The notes beneath the pieces are model-generated. The model had not been told where the DNA came from, ran no database searches, and saw only the letters and a program-made list of their open reading frames with translations. A DNA stretch of 64,000 nucleotides from Lelliottia nimipressuralis (GTDB taxonomy: Bacteria; Pseudomonadota; Gammaproteobacteria; Enterobacterales; Enterobacteriaceae). Of this stretch, positions 23,071 to 33,401 are shown piece after piece (positions within the stretch are counted from its first letter, which is position 1; every line of letters begins with the position of its first letter). The stretch is taken from assembly GCF_004402045.1 (NCBI RefSeq), contig NZ_SOMG01000015.1, forward strand, positions 245,078-309,077, written 5' to 3'. Both the position numbers and the translations under genes were made by a program.

Positions 23071-24432
23071 ATGAACGATTATAAAATGACGCCAGGCGAG
23101 CTACGCGCGACCTGGGGCTTAGGGACTGTCTTCTCGCTACGGATGCTTGGCATGTTTATGGTCCTGCCTGTTCTGACCACGTACGGTATGGCACTGCAGG
23201 GAGCCAGCGAGGCGCTGATTGGCCTGGCCATTGGCATTTACGGTCTGGCGCAGGCGGTATTCCAGATCCCCTTTGGCCTGCTCTCTGACCGGGTGGGTCG
23301 CAAGCCGCTGATTGTCGGTGGGTTGCTGATCTTTGTACTCGGGAGCATCATTGCCGCCCTCTCCCACTCCATCTGGGGCATCATTCTTGGCCGTGCCCTG
23401 CAGGGCTCCGGCGCGATTGCTGCCGCGGTGATGGCACTGCTGTCAGACTTAACCCGCGAGCAGAACCGCACCAAAGCGATGGCCTTCATCGGCGTGAGTT
23501 TTGGCGTCACCTTTGCGATTGCCATGGTGCTGGGCCCCATTATTACCCATGCGCTTGGCCTGCATGCCCTGTTCTGGATGATTGCCCTGCTGGCGACCCT
23601 CGGTATTGCCTTAACCCTGTGGGTAGTGCCGGACAGCAAAAACCACGTCCTCAACCGTGAATCGGGGATGGTAAAAGGCTGCTTCAGCAAAGTGCTTGTT
23701 GAACCACGCCTGCTGAAGCTCAATTTTGGCATTATGTGTCTGCACATCCTGCTGATGTCGACCTTTGTCGCCCTGCCCGGTCAGCTTGCCGCTGCGGGCT
23801 TCCCGGCAGCAGAGCACTGGAAAATCTATCTGGTCACGATGCTGATTTCGTTTGTCTCCGTCGTGCCGTTTATCATCTACGCCGAAGTGAAGCGCAAAAT
23901 GAAGCGCGTCTTCGTGGGCTGCGTGGCGGTCCTGCTGATTGCCGAGATTGTGCTCTGGGGTTCCGGCCCGCACTTCTGGGAACTGATCGCCGGCGTGCAG
24001 CTCTTCTTCCTGGCCTTTAACCTGATGGAAGCCCTGCTCCCGTCGCTGATAAGCAAAGAGTCCCCCGCCGGTTACAAAGGCACAGCAATGGGCATTTACT
24101 CCACCAGCCAGTTTCTCGGCGTGGCGATTGGCGGCTCGCTTGGCGGATGGGTGGACGGGCTGTTTGATTCGCAAACCGTGTTTCTGGCAGGTGCGCTACT
24201 GGCGACCGTCTGGCTGCTGGTCGCCAGCACCATGAAAGAGCCGCGCTACGTGAGCAGCCTGCGGGTAGAAATTCCGGATGATGTGGAAATTAGCGATGCG
24301 CTGAAGCAGCGTCTGGAAGCCAAAGAGGGTGTGACAGAGGTGCTTATTGTTCCGGAAGAACGCAGCGCTTACGTCAAAATAGACAGTAAAATGACCAACC
24401 GCTTCGAGGTCGAACAGGCGCTCAAAGCCTGA
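23071..24432 (+). CDS. yajR: MFS transporter YajR
   Basis: 453 residues from ATG 23071, with GAGG 7 nt upstream; a start two codons earlier is less well placed. It has twelve transmembrane helices of the major facilitator superfamily with motif A in LLSDRVGRKPLI (about residues 71-82), and a C-terminal cytosolic ferredoxin-like YAM domain (from about residue 385, VEIPDDVEISDALKQRLEAK). The E. coli structure is known but the natural substrate is not. Monocistronic; it converges with yajQ on a shared terminator. Confidence 0.94.
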   Translation: MNDYKMTPGELRATWGLGTVFSLRMLGMFMVLPVLTTYGMALQGASEALIGLAIGIYGLAQAVFQIPFGLLSDRVGRKPLIVGGLLIFVLGSIIAALSHSIWGIILGRALQGSGAIAAAVMALLSDLTREQNRTKAMAFIGVSFGVTFAIAMVLGPIITHALGLHALFWMIALLATLGIALTLWVVPDSKNHVLNRESGMVKGCFSKVLVEPRLLKLNFGIMCLHILLMSTFVALPGQLAAAGFPAAEHWKIYLVTMLISFVSVVPFIIYAEVKRKMKRVFVGCVAVLLIAEIVLWGSGPHFWELIAGVQLFFLAFNLMEALLPSLISKESPAGYKGTAMGIYSTSQFLGVAIGGSLGGWVDGLFDSQTVFLAGALLATVWLLVASTMKEPRYVSSLRVEIPDDVEISDALKQRLEAKEGVTEVLIVPEERSAYVKIDSKMTNRFEVEQALKA

Positions 24433-24433
24433 A

Positions 24434-24462
24434 AAAAAGCCCGGTTAAACCGGGCTTTTTTA
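24434..24462. terminator. Bidirectional terminator between yajR and yajQ
   Basis: AAAAAGCCCGG (24434-24444) and CCGGGCTTTTT (24450-24460) form a perfect 11-bp stem with a 5-nt loop; T-tracts exist on both strands. Confidence 0.95.
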
Positions 24463-24954
24463 TTAATCGCGGAAGTTTTTAAACTGGAACGGTTGTCCCA
24501 GATCGCCGCCGCGCACCAGCGCCATCACGGACTGCAGGTCATCACGGGACTTGCCGGTGACGCGAATCTCTTCACCCTGGATCTGCGCCTGTACCTTCAG
24601 CTTGCTGTCTTTGATGAGCTTGACGATCTTCTTCTGCACCGCGCTCTCAATACCCTGCTTCAGCTTGGCTTCAACAAACCAGTTTTTACCGCTGTGCACG
24701 AACTCTTCCGGCACATCCAGAGACGTCCCTTCAATGCCGCGTTTTAACAGCTTGGCGCGCAGAATGTCGAGCAGCTGATTCACCTGGAAATCAGACTCGC
24801 TCAGCACCTTAATAGTCTTATTTGCATCGTTCAGCTCAAACGACGCCTCAACGCCACGAAAATCGAAACGTGACTCAACTTCGCGGGTTGCGTTCTCAAC
24901 GCCGTTGCGAACTTCCTGGATATCAACTTCGGAAACAATATCGAAAGATGGCAT
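24463..24954 (-). CDS. yajQ: YajQ family cyclic-di-GMP/nucleotide-binding protein
   Basis: 163 residues from ATG 24954 ([20 protein letters not shown]), the E. coli start, with a GGGAG about 10 nt upstream. It is a UPF0234-family protein of two ferredoxin-like domains. A Xanthomonas homologue binds cyclic-di-GMP; the E. coli protein binds nucleotides and tRNA weakly. Its role here is not known. It is divergent from panE with about 120 bp between them, containing a TATAAT at 25029-25034. Confidence 0.92.
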   Translation of the reverse strand: MPSFDIVSEVDIQEVRNGVENATREVESRFDFRGVEASFELNDANKTIKVLSESDFQVNQLLDILRAKLLKRGIEGTSLDVPEEFVHSGKNWFVEAKLKQGIESAVQKKIVKLIKDSKLKVQAQIQGEEIRVTGKSRDDLQSVMALVRGGDLGQPFQFKNFRD

Positions 24955-25075
24955 CTTTTCTTCTCCCTTCACTTTTGTTGCGTTGCATAATACCCGCTAC
25001 GAGGCATAACTCAACAGAAGCTTAGCTGTATAATTAAGCTGTAACACCTGGCGCAGTTGCAGGTGAGGAGGAACA

Positions 25076-25987
25076 ATGAAAATTACAGTGCTCGGATGCG
25101 GAGCGCTTGGTCAGCTTTGGCTGACCGCGCTGTGCAAGCACGGACATGAGGTTCAGGGCTGGCTGCGCGTGCCCCAGCCCTATTGCAGTGTAAACCTGAT
25201 TGGTGAAGACGGAAGCATCTTTAACGAATCCCTCACCGCGAACGATCCTGATTTCCTGGCGCAAAGCGACCTTTTACTGGTGACGCTCAAAGCGTGGCAG
25301 GTCTCAGACGCGGTAAAAACACTGGCCGCGCAGCTCCCCTCCACTTCCCCCATACTGCTGCTGCATAACGGCATGGGGACGCTTGATGAGCTGAAAAGCG
25401 TCCCGCAGCCCCTGCTGATGGCGACGACCACTCACGCTGCCCGCCGGGACGGAAACATCATCGTGCATGTCGCCAGCGGGGTGACGCACATCGGCCCCGC
25501 CAGAACGCAGGATGGCGACTACAGTTATCTTGCCGATGTACTGCAAAAGGTGTTGCCGGACGTGGCCTGGCATAACCATATTCGTCCTCAACTCTGGCGC
25601 AAGCTGGCCGTCAACTGCGTCATTAATCCGCTGACGGCTCTGTGGAACTGCCCGAACGGGGAGCTGAAAAATCATCCGCAGGATGTTGCGACGCTGTGTG
25701 CGGAAGTCGCAGCGGTCGTTGAGCGGGAAGGCCTGCATACCTCAGCAGACGATTTACGCTGTTATGTCGAGCAGGTTATTGAGAGTACCGCAGAAAACAT
25801 CTCCTCGATGTTGCAGGATGTTCGGGCATTACGCCACACAGAAATCGACTACATTACCGGCTATCTGCTAAAACGCGCCCGCGCGCACGGTATCGCCGTA
25901 CCGGAAAACGCCCGTCTGTATGACCTGGTTAAACGTAAGGAGAGTGAATATGAGCGCGTCGGCACTGATCTGCCTCGCCCCTGGTAG
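25076..25987 (+). CDS. panE: 2-dehydropantoate 2-reductase (ketopantoate reductase)
   Basis: 303 residues. The N-terminal Rossmann domain has GCGALG at residues 7-12 for NADPH; catalytic Lys176 and substrate-binding Glu256 fall at the E. coli positions. It reduces ketopantoate to pantoate for pantothenate and coenzyme A synthesis. The Shine-Dalgarno GAGGAGG precedes the ATG. Its last 38 bp overlap yajL, so the two form an operon. Confidence 0.97.
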   Translation: MKITVLGCGALGQLWLTALCKHGHEVQGWLRVPQPYCSVNLIGEDGSIFNESLTANDPDFLAQSDLLLVTLKAWQVSDAVKTLAAQLPSTSPILLLHNGMGTLDELKSVPQPLLMATTTHAARRDGNIIVHVASGVTHIGPARTQDGDYSYLADVLQKVLPDVAWHNHIRPQLWRKLAVNCVINPLTALWNCPNGELKNHPQDVATLCAEVAAVVEREGLHTSADDLRCYVEQVIESTAENISSMLQDVRALRHTEIDYITGYLLKRARAHGIAVPENARLYDLVKRKESEYERVGTDLPRPW

Positions 25988-26543
25988 CGAAGAGACTGAA
26001 GCGGTAACCACCATTGATTTGATGGTGCGCGGCGGCATTAACGTGACAACTGCCAGCGTCGCCAGCGACGGTAATCTGGCCGTCACCTGCTCGCGCGGGG
26101 TGAAGCTCCTCGCGGATGCCCCGCTTGTGCAGGTGGCGGACGGAGATTACGACATCATCGTCCTGCCGGGTGGTCTGAAGGGCGCGGAGTATTTTCGTGA
26201 CAGCACTCTGCTGGTTGAGACCGTGCGCCAGTTCCATTTATCCGGTCGGATCGTCGCAGCCATCTGTGCCGCTGCCGGCACGGTTCTGGTTCCGCATGAC
26301 ATCTTTCCCATCGGCAACATGACCGGCTTCCCTGGGCTGAAAGAGACCATTCCGAAAGACCAGTGGGTAGATAAACGCGTGGTCTGGGATCCGCGCGTCA
26401 ACCTGCTGACCAGCCAGGGCCCCGGCACTGCGATTGATTTTGGCTTAAAGATTATTGACCTGCTGGTCGGGCGCGAAAAAGCGTACGAGGTTGCGTCATC
26501 GCTGGTAATGCCGGCGGGAATTTATAACTACTATGAAGAGTAG
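25950..26543 (+). CDS. yajL: DJ-1 superfamily protein deglycase/chaperone YajL
   Basis: 197 residues from ATG 25950, with AAGGAG 8 nt upstream inside the panE coding end. The DJ-1/PfpI nucleophile-elbow cysteine is Cys106 (AAICAAAGT). The residues just after the cysteine are AAG where I recall SPA in E. coli. YajL protects proteins against oxidative and dicarbonyl damage; its deglycase activity is debated. Its 3' end is followed by paired REP elements. Confidence 0.93.
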   Translation: MSASALICLAPGSEETEAVTTIDLMVRGGINVTTASVASDGNLAVTCSRGVKLLADAPLVQVADGDYDIIVLPGGLKGAEYFRDSTLLVETVRQFHLSGRIVAAICAAAGTVLVPHDIFPIGNMTGFPGLKETIPKDQWVDKRVVWDPRVNLLTSQGPGTAIDFGLKIIDLLVGREKAYEVASSLVMPAGIYNYYEE

Positions 26544-26556
26544 TGCATAAAAAAAA

Positions 26557-26632
26557 GCCGGGTGGCGGCTACGCCTTACCCGGCCTACACGTGCACGGTA
26601 CCGTAGGCCCGGTAAGCGAAGCGCCACCGGGC
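26557..26632. repeat. BIME: two inverted REP elements between yajL and thiI
   Basis: A REP unit at 26557-26588 (GCCGGGTGGCGGCTACGCCT...) and an inverted unit at 26603-26632 (GTAGGCCCGGTAAGCG...) form a bacterial interspersed mosaic element. It fills the gap between two convergent genes. A run of A just before it (26548-26556) may make it act as a terminator for thiI. Confidence 0.88.
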
Positions 26633-26638
26633 AATGAA

Positions 26639-28087
26639 TTACGGGCGATACACTTTCACATTCGCAAAGCCCTGCTCGCGCAGGTACAGCGCCTGCAGGC
26701 GGCTCATCACCCCGCGCTCACACCACAGCAGGTACGTTTTACTCTTGTCGAGATCGCCAAATTTCGTGCTCAGCTTGTAGAACGGCAGAGAAACCACCTC
26801 AACGCCTTCGACGTTCAGCGGGCTGGCATCCTGTTCATCAATCGAACGAATATCCACAATCACATCGCTGGCACCGAAACCGCTTACGGTTTCAACTTCA
26901 ACAACTTCCTGCTCGGTCTGCTGGGCAATCTCACGGATATCAATGTTGGACGCTTCCGCCACCACTTTTTCCAGAATGCTGAAATCGAAGTTCTCTTCTT
27001 CCGCTTCGATCTTCGCCTTCACCGCTTTCACCGTTGGGCTTTTTGAGATCACACCGCAGTATTCCGGCATGGTGCGGGCAAAATCTTCGGTGCCGATTTC
27101 ACGCGCCAGATCGATGATGTGCTCTTTATCATGGGAGATAAGCGGACGCAGGATCAGCGTATCAGACACGTTGTCGATAAGACGCAGGTTGGTCAGCGTC
27201 TGGCTTGAGACCTGGCCCAGCGCTTCGCCGGTGACCAGCGCCTGCACGCCGTAGCGTTCAGCCACTTTGGAGGCCGCACGCACCATCATGCGCTTCAGGA
27301 TGACGCCCATCTGGCCGTCGTCCACTTTCTCGAGGATTTCGCCGACCACAGGTTCGAAGTTGATCGCCACAAAACGCACGCGGTGGGAGCTGCCGAAGCG
27401 GTTCCACAGATAATGCGCCACCTGACGAACGCCGATTTCGTGCGCCGCGCCGCCCAGGTTGAAGAAGCAGTAGTGCACGCGACAGCCGCGACGCATCAGC
27501 ATATAGCTGGAGACGCCGGAGTCGAAGCCGCCGGAGATCAGGGACAGAACATCTTCCTGGGTCCCGATCGGGAAGCCGCCGATGCCTTCATAGCGGCCTT
27601 TCACCAGTAACAGGCGATCGTTTTCGATCTCCAGATTGACGGTCACATCCGGGTTGGTCAGACGCACGCGCGCAGACTCGACGTGCTGGTTCAAGCCGCC
27701 GCCAACGTAACGTTCCACTTCAATGGAGCTGAATTCGTGCTTACCGCGACGCTTCACGCGTACGCAGAAGGTTTTGCCTTCGATCTGGTCGCGGTACTGG
27801 ACCAGCGCTTTCTCGAAGATGTCGTGCATATCGCTGAACGGGACGTCTTCCACTTCCAGAATATGGTGGATACCCGGAATACGGGTCAGGGCGTCGCGAA
27901 TATCCTGACGTTTGTTTTCGTCTTTCGCACGAACCTCAACGTGGTCCCAGTGGCGCACCACGGCGAGGGTTTCGTCGTAGTGCTTTAATACGTTACGAAT
28001 GTTCCCGGTGAGAATTTTAATAAAGCGCAAACGCACAGATTGGCTTTTGATGGTGATTTCAGGGAACAATTTAATGATAAACTTCAT
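26639..28087 (-). CDS. thiI: tRNA sulfurtransferase ThiI
   Basis: 482 residues, the E. coli length. It has an N-terminal ferredoxin-like/THUMP region, a PP-loop ATP pyrophosphatase domain ([16 protein letters not shown], near residues 181-196) and a C-terminal rhodanese domain with the catalytic cysteine at residue 456 ([10 protein letters not shown]). It makes 4-thiouridine at tRNA position 8 and supplies sulfur for the thiamine thiazole. It is divergent from xseB. Confidence 0.97.
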   Translation of the reverse strand: MKFIIKLFPEITIKSQSVRLRFIKILTGNIRNVLKHYDETLAVVRHWDHVEVRAKDENKRQDIRDALTRIPGIHHILEVEDVPFSDMHDIFEKALVQYRDQIEGKTFCVRVKRRGKHEFSSIEVERYVGGGLNQHVESARVRLTNPDVTVNLEIENDRLLLVKGRYEGIGGFPIGTQEDVLSLISGGFDSGVSSYMLMRRGCRVHYCFFNLGGAAHEIGVRQVAHYLWNRFGSSHRVRFVAINFEPVVGEILEKVDDGQMGVILKRMMVRAASKVAERYGVQALVTGEALGQVSSQTLTNLRLIDNVSDTLILRPLISHDKEHIIDLAREIGTEDFARTMPEYCGVISKSPTVKAVKAKIEAEEENFDFSILEKVVAEASNIDIREIAQQTEQEVVEVETVSGFGASDVIVDIRSIDEQDASPLNVEGVEVVSLPFYKLSTKFGDLDKSKTYLLWCERGVMSRLQALYLREQGFANVKVYRP

Positions 28088-28278
28088 GGCGGCAATGTTT
28101 CTTAGGCAAGCGTATTAAGGCTTGTAATGGAAAAGAGTACAGCAGCCCACACCCGTGGCTGCATCCAGGCGCGCAAGTATATCACCATCGCGCCGCTCCT
28201 GTGCACATTGCGCGTTATTTGCTTATCCGCCCGAGTCCGTTACCATGTCGGGGCGAAGAATATAAGAGTCAATTCACT

Positions 28279-28521
28279 ATGCCGAAGAAGAACGACGCAC
28301 CGGCCAGTTTCGAAACTGCGCTGAGTGAACTGGAGCAAATTGTCACCCGCCTTGAGAGCGGCGATCTCCCGCTGGAAGAGGCGCTCAACGAATTCGAGCG
28401 CGGCGTACAGCTGGCGCGCCAGGGGCAGGTCAAACTGCAGCAGGCCGAACAGCGTGTGCAGATCCTGCTGTCCGACAGCGAAGATGCGAAAACCACGCCT
28501 TTCACACCGGACGCCGAGTAA
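28279..28521 (+). CDS. xseB: Exodeoxyribonuclease VII small subunit
   Basis: 80 residues from ATG 28279 ([20 protein letters not shown]); longer upstream starts give unrelated sequence. It is an all-helical small subunit that, with XseA, forms the single-strand-specific exonuclease VII. Its stop is immediately followed by the ispA start (28522), the conserved xseB-ispA-dxs operon. Confidence 0.96.
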   Translation: MPKKNDAPASFETALSELEQIVTRLESGDLPLEEALNEFERGVQLARQGQVKLQQAEQRVQILLSDSEDAKTTPFTPDAE

Positions 28522-29421
28522 ATGGATTTTGCCACCGAGCTTCAGGCGCGTGTCGTGCGCGCCAACGACGCCCTGCGCCGTTTTATTGCGCCACAGCCTT
28601 TTCAGAACACTCCACTGGTTGAAGCCATGCACTATGGCGCACTCTTGGGTGGAAAGCGCCTGCGCCCGTTTCTGGTCTACGCCACAGGCAATATGTTTGG
28701 TATCAGCGATAACACGCTGGACGCCCCGGCAGCCGCCGTTGAGTGCATCCACGCCTACTCGCTGATCCACGATGATTTACCGGCCATGGACGACGACGAT
28801 TTGCGTCGGGGTCAACCAACCTGCCATATCAAGTTTGGCGAGGCGAATGCCATTCTGGCGGGTGATGCCCTGCAAACGCTGGCATTTTCGATTCTGAGCG
28901 ACGCGCCGATGGCTGAAGTGGCTGACCGCGACCGCCTGGCAATGATCTCCGAACTGGCAATGGCCAGCGGCGTAGCCGGCATGTGCGGCGGACAGGCCCT
29001 GGATCTGGACGCGGAAGGACGTCAGGTTAATCTGGAACAGCTGGAGCGTATTCATCGCCATAAAACAGGGGCATTGATTCGTTCAGCCGTTCGCCTGGGC
29101 GCGCTGAGTGCGGGTGAACAAGGGCGCAAAGCCCTGCCGATTCTGGACAGATACGCAGAAAGTATCGGTCTGGCATTCCAGGTTCAGGATGACATTCTGG
29201 ATGTGGTGGGCGATACTGCAACATTGGGAAAACGTCAGGGTGCGGACCAGCAGCTTGGCAAAAGTACCTACCCCGCCTTGCTGGGCCTTGAGCAAGCCCA
29301 ACGTAAAGCCCGGGATCTGATAGAGGATGCCCGCCAGTCTCTGAATCAGCTGGCCGCGCAATCGCTGGATACCTCGGCACTGGAAGCGCTAGCGGACTAT
29401 ATAATCCAGCGTGATAAATAA
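28522..29421 (+). CDS. ispA: Farnesyl diphosphate synthase (geranyltranstransferase)
   Basis: 299 residues, E. coli length. The first aspartate-rich motif begins at Asp84-Asp85 (IHDDLPAMDDDD) and the second at Asp223-Asp224 (QDDILD). It condenses isopentenyl diphosphate with DMAPP and geranyl diphosphate to farnesyl diphosphate, for quinones, undecaprenyl phosphate and heme O (CyoE, also in this window). The start directly abuts the xseB stop. Confidence 0.97.
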   Translation: MDFATELQARVVRANDALRRFIAPQPFQNTPLVEAMHYGALLGGKRLRPFLVYATGNMFGISDNTLDAPAAAVECIHAYSLIHDDLPAMDDDDLRRGQPTCHIKFGEANAILAGDALQTLAFSILSDAPMAEVADRDRLAMISELAMASGVAGMCGGQALDLDAEGRQVNLEQLERIHRHKTGALIRSAVRLGALSAGEQGRKALPILDRYAESIGLAFQVQDDILDVVGDTATLGKRQGADQQLGKSTYPALLGLEQAQRKARDLIEDARQSLNQLAAQSLDTSALEALADYIIQRDK

Positions 29422-29445
29422 ACACACTATCTCGATGAGCCTTTG

Positions 29446-31308
29446 ATGAGTTTTGATATTGCCAAATACCCGACACTGGCGTTAGTGGACTCCACCCAGG
29501 AGTTACGCCTGTTGCCGAAAGAGAGCCTGCCGAAGCTGTGCGACGAACTGCGTCGCTACCTGCTCGACAGCGTTAGCCGCTCCAGCGGCCATTTCGCCTC
29601 CGGGCTTGGCACGGTTGAGCTGACCGTGGCGCTGCATTACGTCTATAACACGCCGTTCGATCAGCTAATCTGGGACGTAGGGCACCAGGCATATCCGCAC
29701 AAAATTCTGACCGGACGTCGCGATAAAATTGGCACCATTCGACAGAAAGGCGGCCTGCATCCGTTCCCGTGGCGCGGTGAGAGCGAGTATGACGTATTGA
29801 GCGTCGGTCACTCCTCCACGTCCATTTCTGCGGGTATCGGTATTGCCGTTGCCGCCGAAAAAGAGAACAAACAGCGCCGCACCGTCTGCGTGATTGGCGA
29901 TGGTGCTATCACCGCAGGTATGGCCTTTGAGGCCATGAACCACGCGGGCGATATCAAGCCAGACATGCTGGTTATTCTTAACGATAACGAAATGTCGATT
30001 TCCGAAAATGTCGGCGCGCTGAACAACCATCTGGCTCAGCTGCTCTCCGGCAAGCTTTACTCCTCGCTGCGTGAAGGCGGCAAGAAAGTCTTCTCCGGCG
30101 TACCGCCGATCAAAGAGCTGCTCAAGCGCACCGAAGAGCACATCAAAGGCATGGTCGTGCCAGGTACCCTGTTTGAAGAGCTGGGCTTTAACTATATTGG
30201 CCCGGTTGACGGCCATGACGTGCTGGGTCTGGTGACCACACTCAAGAACATGCGCGACCTGAAAGGCCCGCAGTTCCTGCACATCATGACTAAAAAAGGG
30301 CGTGGCTACGAACCGGCGGAAAAAGATCCGATTACCTTCCACGCGGTACCGAAATTTGACCCGTCCAGCGGCTGTCTGCCAAAAAGCAGCGGCGGCATGC
30401 CGAGCTATTCAAAAATCTTCGGCGACTGGCTGTGCGAAACCGCAGCGAAAGACAACAAGCTGATGGCGGTCACCCCGGCCATGCGTGAAGGCTCTGGCAT
30501 GGTGGAGTTCTCCAGAAAATACCCTGACCAGTATTTTGACGTGGCCATTGCCGAGCAGCACGCGGTGACGTTTGCAGCGGGCCTGGCCATTGGCGGCTAC
30601 AAGCCGGTTGTCGCTATCTATTCCACCTTCCTGCAGCGCGCCTACGATCAGGTGATCCATGACGTGGCCATTCAGAAACTGCCGGTACTGTTTGCTATCG
30701 ATCGTGCGGGCATCGTCGGTGCTGACGGTCAGACGCACCAGGGTGCGTTTGACCTGTCGTTCCTGCGCTGTATTCCGGATATGGTTGTCATGACGCCAAG
30801 CGACGAGAACGAATGTCGCCAGATGCTGTTTACCGGCTACCACTATCAGGATGGTCCAAGCGCCGTTCGCTACCCGCGCGGTAATGCGGTAGGCGTTGAG
30901 CTCCAGCCTCTGGAAAAACTGCCGATAGGTAAAGGTCTGGTAAAACGTCGCGGTGAGAAAGTGGCGATCCTGAACTTCGGTACGCTGATGCCGGAGGCCG
31001 CGAAAGTGGCTGAAACGCTGAATGCAACCCTGGTGGATATGCGCTTTGTGAAGCCGCTCGACGAATCCCTCATCCTGAGTATGGCTGAAATGCATGACGT
31101 ACTGGTCACGCTGGAAGAAAACGCCATCATGGGCGGTGCGGGCAGCGGCGTGAACGAAGTGCTGATGGCAAACCGTAAAGCCGTTCCGGTGCTGAACCTC
31201 GGCCTGCCGGATCATTTCATTCCGCAAGGTACTCAGGACGAAGCGCGTGCGGCTATTGGCCTGGACGCTGCCGGTATCGAAGCCAAAATCCGCACCTGGC
31301 TGGACTGA
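29446..31308 (+). CDS. dxs: 1-deoxy-D-xylulose-5-phosphate synthase
   Basis: 620 residues from ATG 29446. A thiamine diphosphate enzyme of the transketolase type: ThDP-binding motif [15 protein letters not shown] (about 150-164), pyrimidine domain with the catalytic glutamate in [15 protein letters not shown], and a C-terminal domain. It catalyses the first step of the MEP isoprenoid pathway. It is 24 bp after ispA in the same operon. A TTG three bases upstream is in frame but less likely as a start. Confidence 0.97.
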   Translation: MSFDIAKYPTLALVDSTQELRLLPKESLPKLCDELRRYLLDSVSRSSGHFASGLGTVELTVALHYVYNTPFDQLIWDVGHQAYPHKILTGRRDKIGTIRQKGGLHPFPWRGESEYDVLSVGHSSTSISAGIGIAVAAEKENKQRRTVCVIGDGAITAGMAFEAMNHAGDIKPDMLVILNDNEMSISENVGALNNHLAQLLSGKLYSSLREGGKKVFSGVPPIKELLKRTEEHIKGMVVPGTLFEELGFNYIGPVDGHDVLGLVTTLKNMRDLKGPQFLHIMTKKGRGYEPAEKDPITFHAVPKFDPSSGCLPKSSGGMPSYSKIFGDWLCETAAKDNKLMAVTPAMREGSGMVEFSRKYPDQYFDVAIAEQHAVTFAAGLAIGGYKPVVAIYSTFLQRAYDQVIHDVAIQKLPVLFAIDRAGIVGADGQTHQGAFDLSFLRCIPDMVVMTPSDENECRQMLFTGYHYQDGPSAVRYPRGNAVGVELQPLEKLPIGKGLVKRRGEKVAILNFGTLMPEAAKVAETLNATLVDMRFVKPLDESLILSMAEMHDVLVTLEENAIMGGAGSGVNEVLMANRKAVPVLNLGLPDHFIPQGTQDEARAAIGLDAAGIEAKIRTWLD

Positions 31309-31321
31309 CCCCCTCCCCCTT

Positions 31322-31370
31322 TTCCGCTCCTGCTATGCTTAAACCTGGTGTTTAAACAGCAGGAGCGGAA
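31322..31370 (+). promoter_or_regulatory. Stem-loop that occludes the yajO ribosome-binding site
   Basis: TTCCGCTCCTGCT (31322-31334) and AGCAGGAGCGGAA (31358-31370) are perfectly complementary over 13 bp. The loop contains a second helix, TTAAAC/GTTTAA. The right arm includes the AGGAG Shine-Dalgarno (31361-31365) of yajO, whose GTG start is at 31373. The structure could lower yajO translation, or act as a poor terminator after dxs (no T-tract). Confidence 0.65.
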
Positions 31371-31372
31371 CC

Positions 31373-32347
31373 GTGCAATACACTACATTAGGAAAAACCG
31401 ACCTTAAAATTTCCAGACTTTGTCTGGGATGCATGACCTTTGGCGAGCCCGATCGGGGAAACCATGCCTGGACGCTGCCGGAAGAGAGCAGCCGTCCGAT
31501 TATCAAACGCGCTATCGAGGGCGGCATTAACTTCTTTGACACCGCCAACAGCTACTCTGACGGCAGCAGCGAGGAGATTGTCGGCCGTGCCCTGCGCGAT
31601 TTTGCCCGTCGTGATGAAATCGTCGTCGCCACCAAGGTGTACTACCCGGTGGGCGACCTGGCTGAGGGCCTTTCTCGCGCGCAAATCCTGCGTTCCATTG
31701 ATGACAGTCTCAGACGGTTAAATATGGATTACGTCGATCTGCTGCAAATTCACCGCTGGGATTACAACACGCCAGTCGAGGAGACGCTTGACGCGCTGAA
31801 CGACGTGGTCAAAGCCGGTAAAGCACGCTACATCGGCGCGTCGTCTATGCATGCATCGCAGTTTGCACAGGCGCTGGATCTCCAGGCGCAGCACGGCTGG
31901 GCGCGCTTTGTCACCATGCAGGATCACTACAATCTGATCTATCGTGAAGAAGAACGCGAGATGTTGCCGCTGTGCCATCAGGAAGGTGTAGCGGTGATCC
32001 CCTGGAGCCCGCTGGCACGCGGCCGCCTGACCCGTCCATGGGGTGAAACCACGGCTCGTCTGGTATCGGATGAAGTGGGAAAAAACCTGTACGAAGGAAC
32101 AGAGGCCAGCGATGCGCTAATCGCCGAACGCTTAGCCGGGATCGCCGACGATACCGGTGCAACTCGTGCGCAGGTGGCGCTGGCGTGGCTGCTGGGTAAA
32201 CGCGGCGTCGCGGCACCGATTATCGGCACATCCCGGGAAGAGCAACTTGATGAACTGCTGAATGCGGTGGATATCACGCTGACGCCGGAGCAAATTGCCG
32301 AGCTGGAGACGCCGTATCAGCAGCATCCGGTGGTGGGGTTTAAGTAA
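31373..32347 (+). CDS. yajO: Aldo/keto reductase YajO
   Basis: 324 residues from a GTG start at 31373 (MQYTTLGKTDLKISRLCLGC), the E. coli length. It is a TIM-barrel aldo-keto reductase with Asp53/Tyr58-type catalytic residues in GGINFFDTANSYSDG and Lys near residue 88. In E. coli YajO, mutated or overproduced, can bypass a dxs deletion by making 1-deoxyxylulose 5-phosphate from pentose phosphate; its normal role is not settled. It is 64 bp after dxs and may be co-transcribed through the hairpin. Confidence 0.92.
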   Translation: MQYTTLGKTDLKISRLCLGCMTFGEPDRGNHAWTLPEESSRPIIKRAIEGGINFFDTANSYSDGSSEEIVGRALRDFARRDEIVVATKVYYPVGDLAEGLSRAQILRSIDDSLRRLNMDYVDLLQIHRWDYNTPVEETLDALNDVVKAGKARYIGASSMHASQFAQALDLQAQHGWARFVTMQDHYNLIYREEEREMLPLCHQEGVAVIPWSPLARGRLTRPWGETTARLVSDEVGKNLYEGTEASDALIAERLAGIADDTGATRAQVALAWLLGKRGVAAPIIGTSREEQLDELLNAVDITLTPEQIAELETPYQQHPVVGFK

Positions 32348-32359
32348 GCTCCATCTTTT

Positions 32360-32391
32360 GTAGGCCGGGTAAGGCGAAGCCGCCACCCGGC
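32360..32391. repeat. Single REP element between yajO and thiL
   Basis: A REP unit with arms GCCGGGT and ACCCGGC (GTAGGCCGGGTAAGGCG...). It lies in the 62-bp gap where pgpA would be expected next to thiL. Confidence 0.85.
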
Positions 32392-32409
32392 AATACAGAG
32401 CGCGCAAAC

Positions 32410-33381
32410 TTACGCGAAGTGATCGTACCCTTTCCAGTCCAGCGTAACGGGCGCACCGTCTTTCACAAACTTCAGCCCTTCGCTCTCCGGCATGATCTGA
32501 CCGATACAGGTAAACTTCGCGCCGAGATGCGCTAACGCCACATCCAGCGTCCCACGGTTCAGCTCAGGCACCGTGAAGCACAGCTCATAGTCTTCGCCAC
32601 CGGAGAGCGCCCAGCGCAGGGCCTGCTCAGGCTCCACATGGCGAAGCAGCTGTTCTGACAGCGGGAACAGGTCCAGGTCAACGCGCGCGCCGACGCCGCT
32701 GGCCTTCAGAATATGGCCGAGGTCTGAGATGAGACCGTCAGAGAGATCGATAGCCGAGCTTGCCCGCTCGCGCAGCGCCTGACCGTGCAGAATACGCGGC
32801 GTCGGGCGCAGATGGCGTTTCACCAGATACGCCGCATCGTCAGCGTCCTTCACGGTTAAGCGATCCTGCAGAATAGCCAGCCCTGCCGCGCTGTCGCCCG
32901 GCGTACCGGTCACGTAAATCCAGTCGCCGGGTTTTGCGCCCGAGCGCTTCAGCGCGCGACCGAGCGGGACATAGCCGTGGATCGCCAGCGTCATCGACAG
33001 TGGCCCGGCTGTGGTATCACCGCCAATCAGCTGCATATCGTAGTAGTTGAGCTGCTCAAACAGCGCATCGCTGAAGGCTTCAAGCCAGGCTTCATCCACC
33101 TCAGGCAGCGTCAGGGCCAGCGTCAGCCATGCGGGATCGGCGCCCATTGCCGCCAGATCGCTAACGTTAACCGCCAGCGCTTTATACGCCAGGTCGGCAG
33201 GATCGATATCCGGTAAGAAATGACGTCCGCACACTAAGGTGTCGGTGCTGATTGCCAGCGTCTGTTTTTCGGGAATATTGAGAAGTGCACAGTCATCGCC
33301 AATGCCGGTTTCAACATCAAGACGAGAGGTTCTGACACGGTCGAAATAACGGGCAATCAGGGAGAATTCGCCGCATGCCAT
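32410..33381 (-). CDS. thiL: Thiamine-monophosphate kinase
   Basis: 323 residues. ThiL phosphorylates thiamine monophosphate to thiamine diphosphate, the cofactor of Dxs. It is an AIRS/PurM-like fold with metal-binding segments GIGDDCALL and IGGDTT and the GGEDYELCF motif near the C-terminus. It ends KGYDHFA, two residues shorter than E. coli, exactly where the E. coli pgpA start codon overlaps thiL. pgpA is absent here. A strong terminator separates it from nusB, so it may be expressed through read-through or from its own promoter. Confidence 0.96.
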   Translation of the reverse strand: MACGEFSLIARYFDRVRTSRLDVETGIGDDCALLNIPEKQTLAISTDTLVCGRHFLPDIDPADLAYKALAVNVSDLAAMGADPAWLTLALTLPEVDEAWLEAFSDALFEQLNYYDMQLIGGDTTAGPLSMTLAIHGYVPLGRALKRSGAKPGDWIYVTGTPGDSAAGLAILQDRLTVKDADDAAYLVKRHLRPTPRILHGQALRERASSAIDLSDGLISDLGHILKASGVGARVDLDLFPLSEQLLRHVEPEQALRWALSGGEDYELCFTVPELNRGTLDVALAHLGAKFTCIGQIMPESEGLKFVKDGAPVTLDWKGYDHFA

Positions 33382-33401
33382 ACGTTATGCCTCAGCAAAT
33401 A

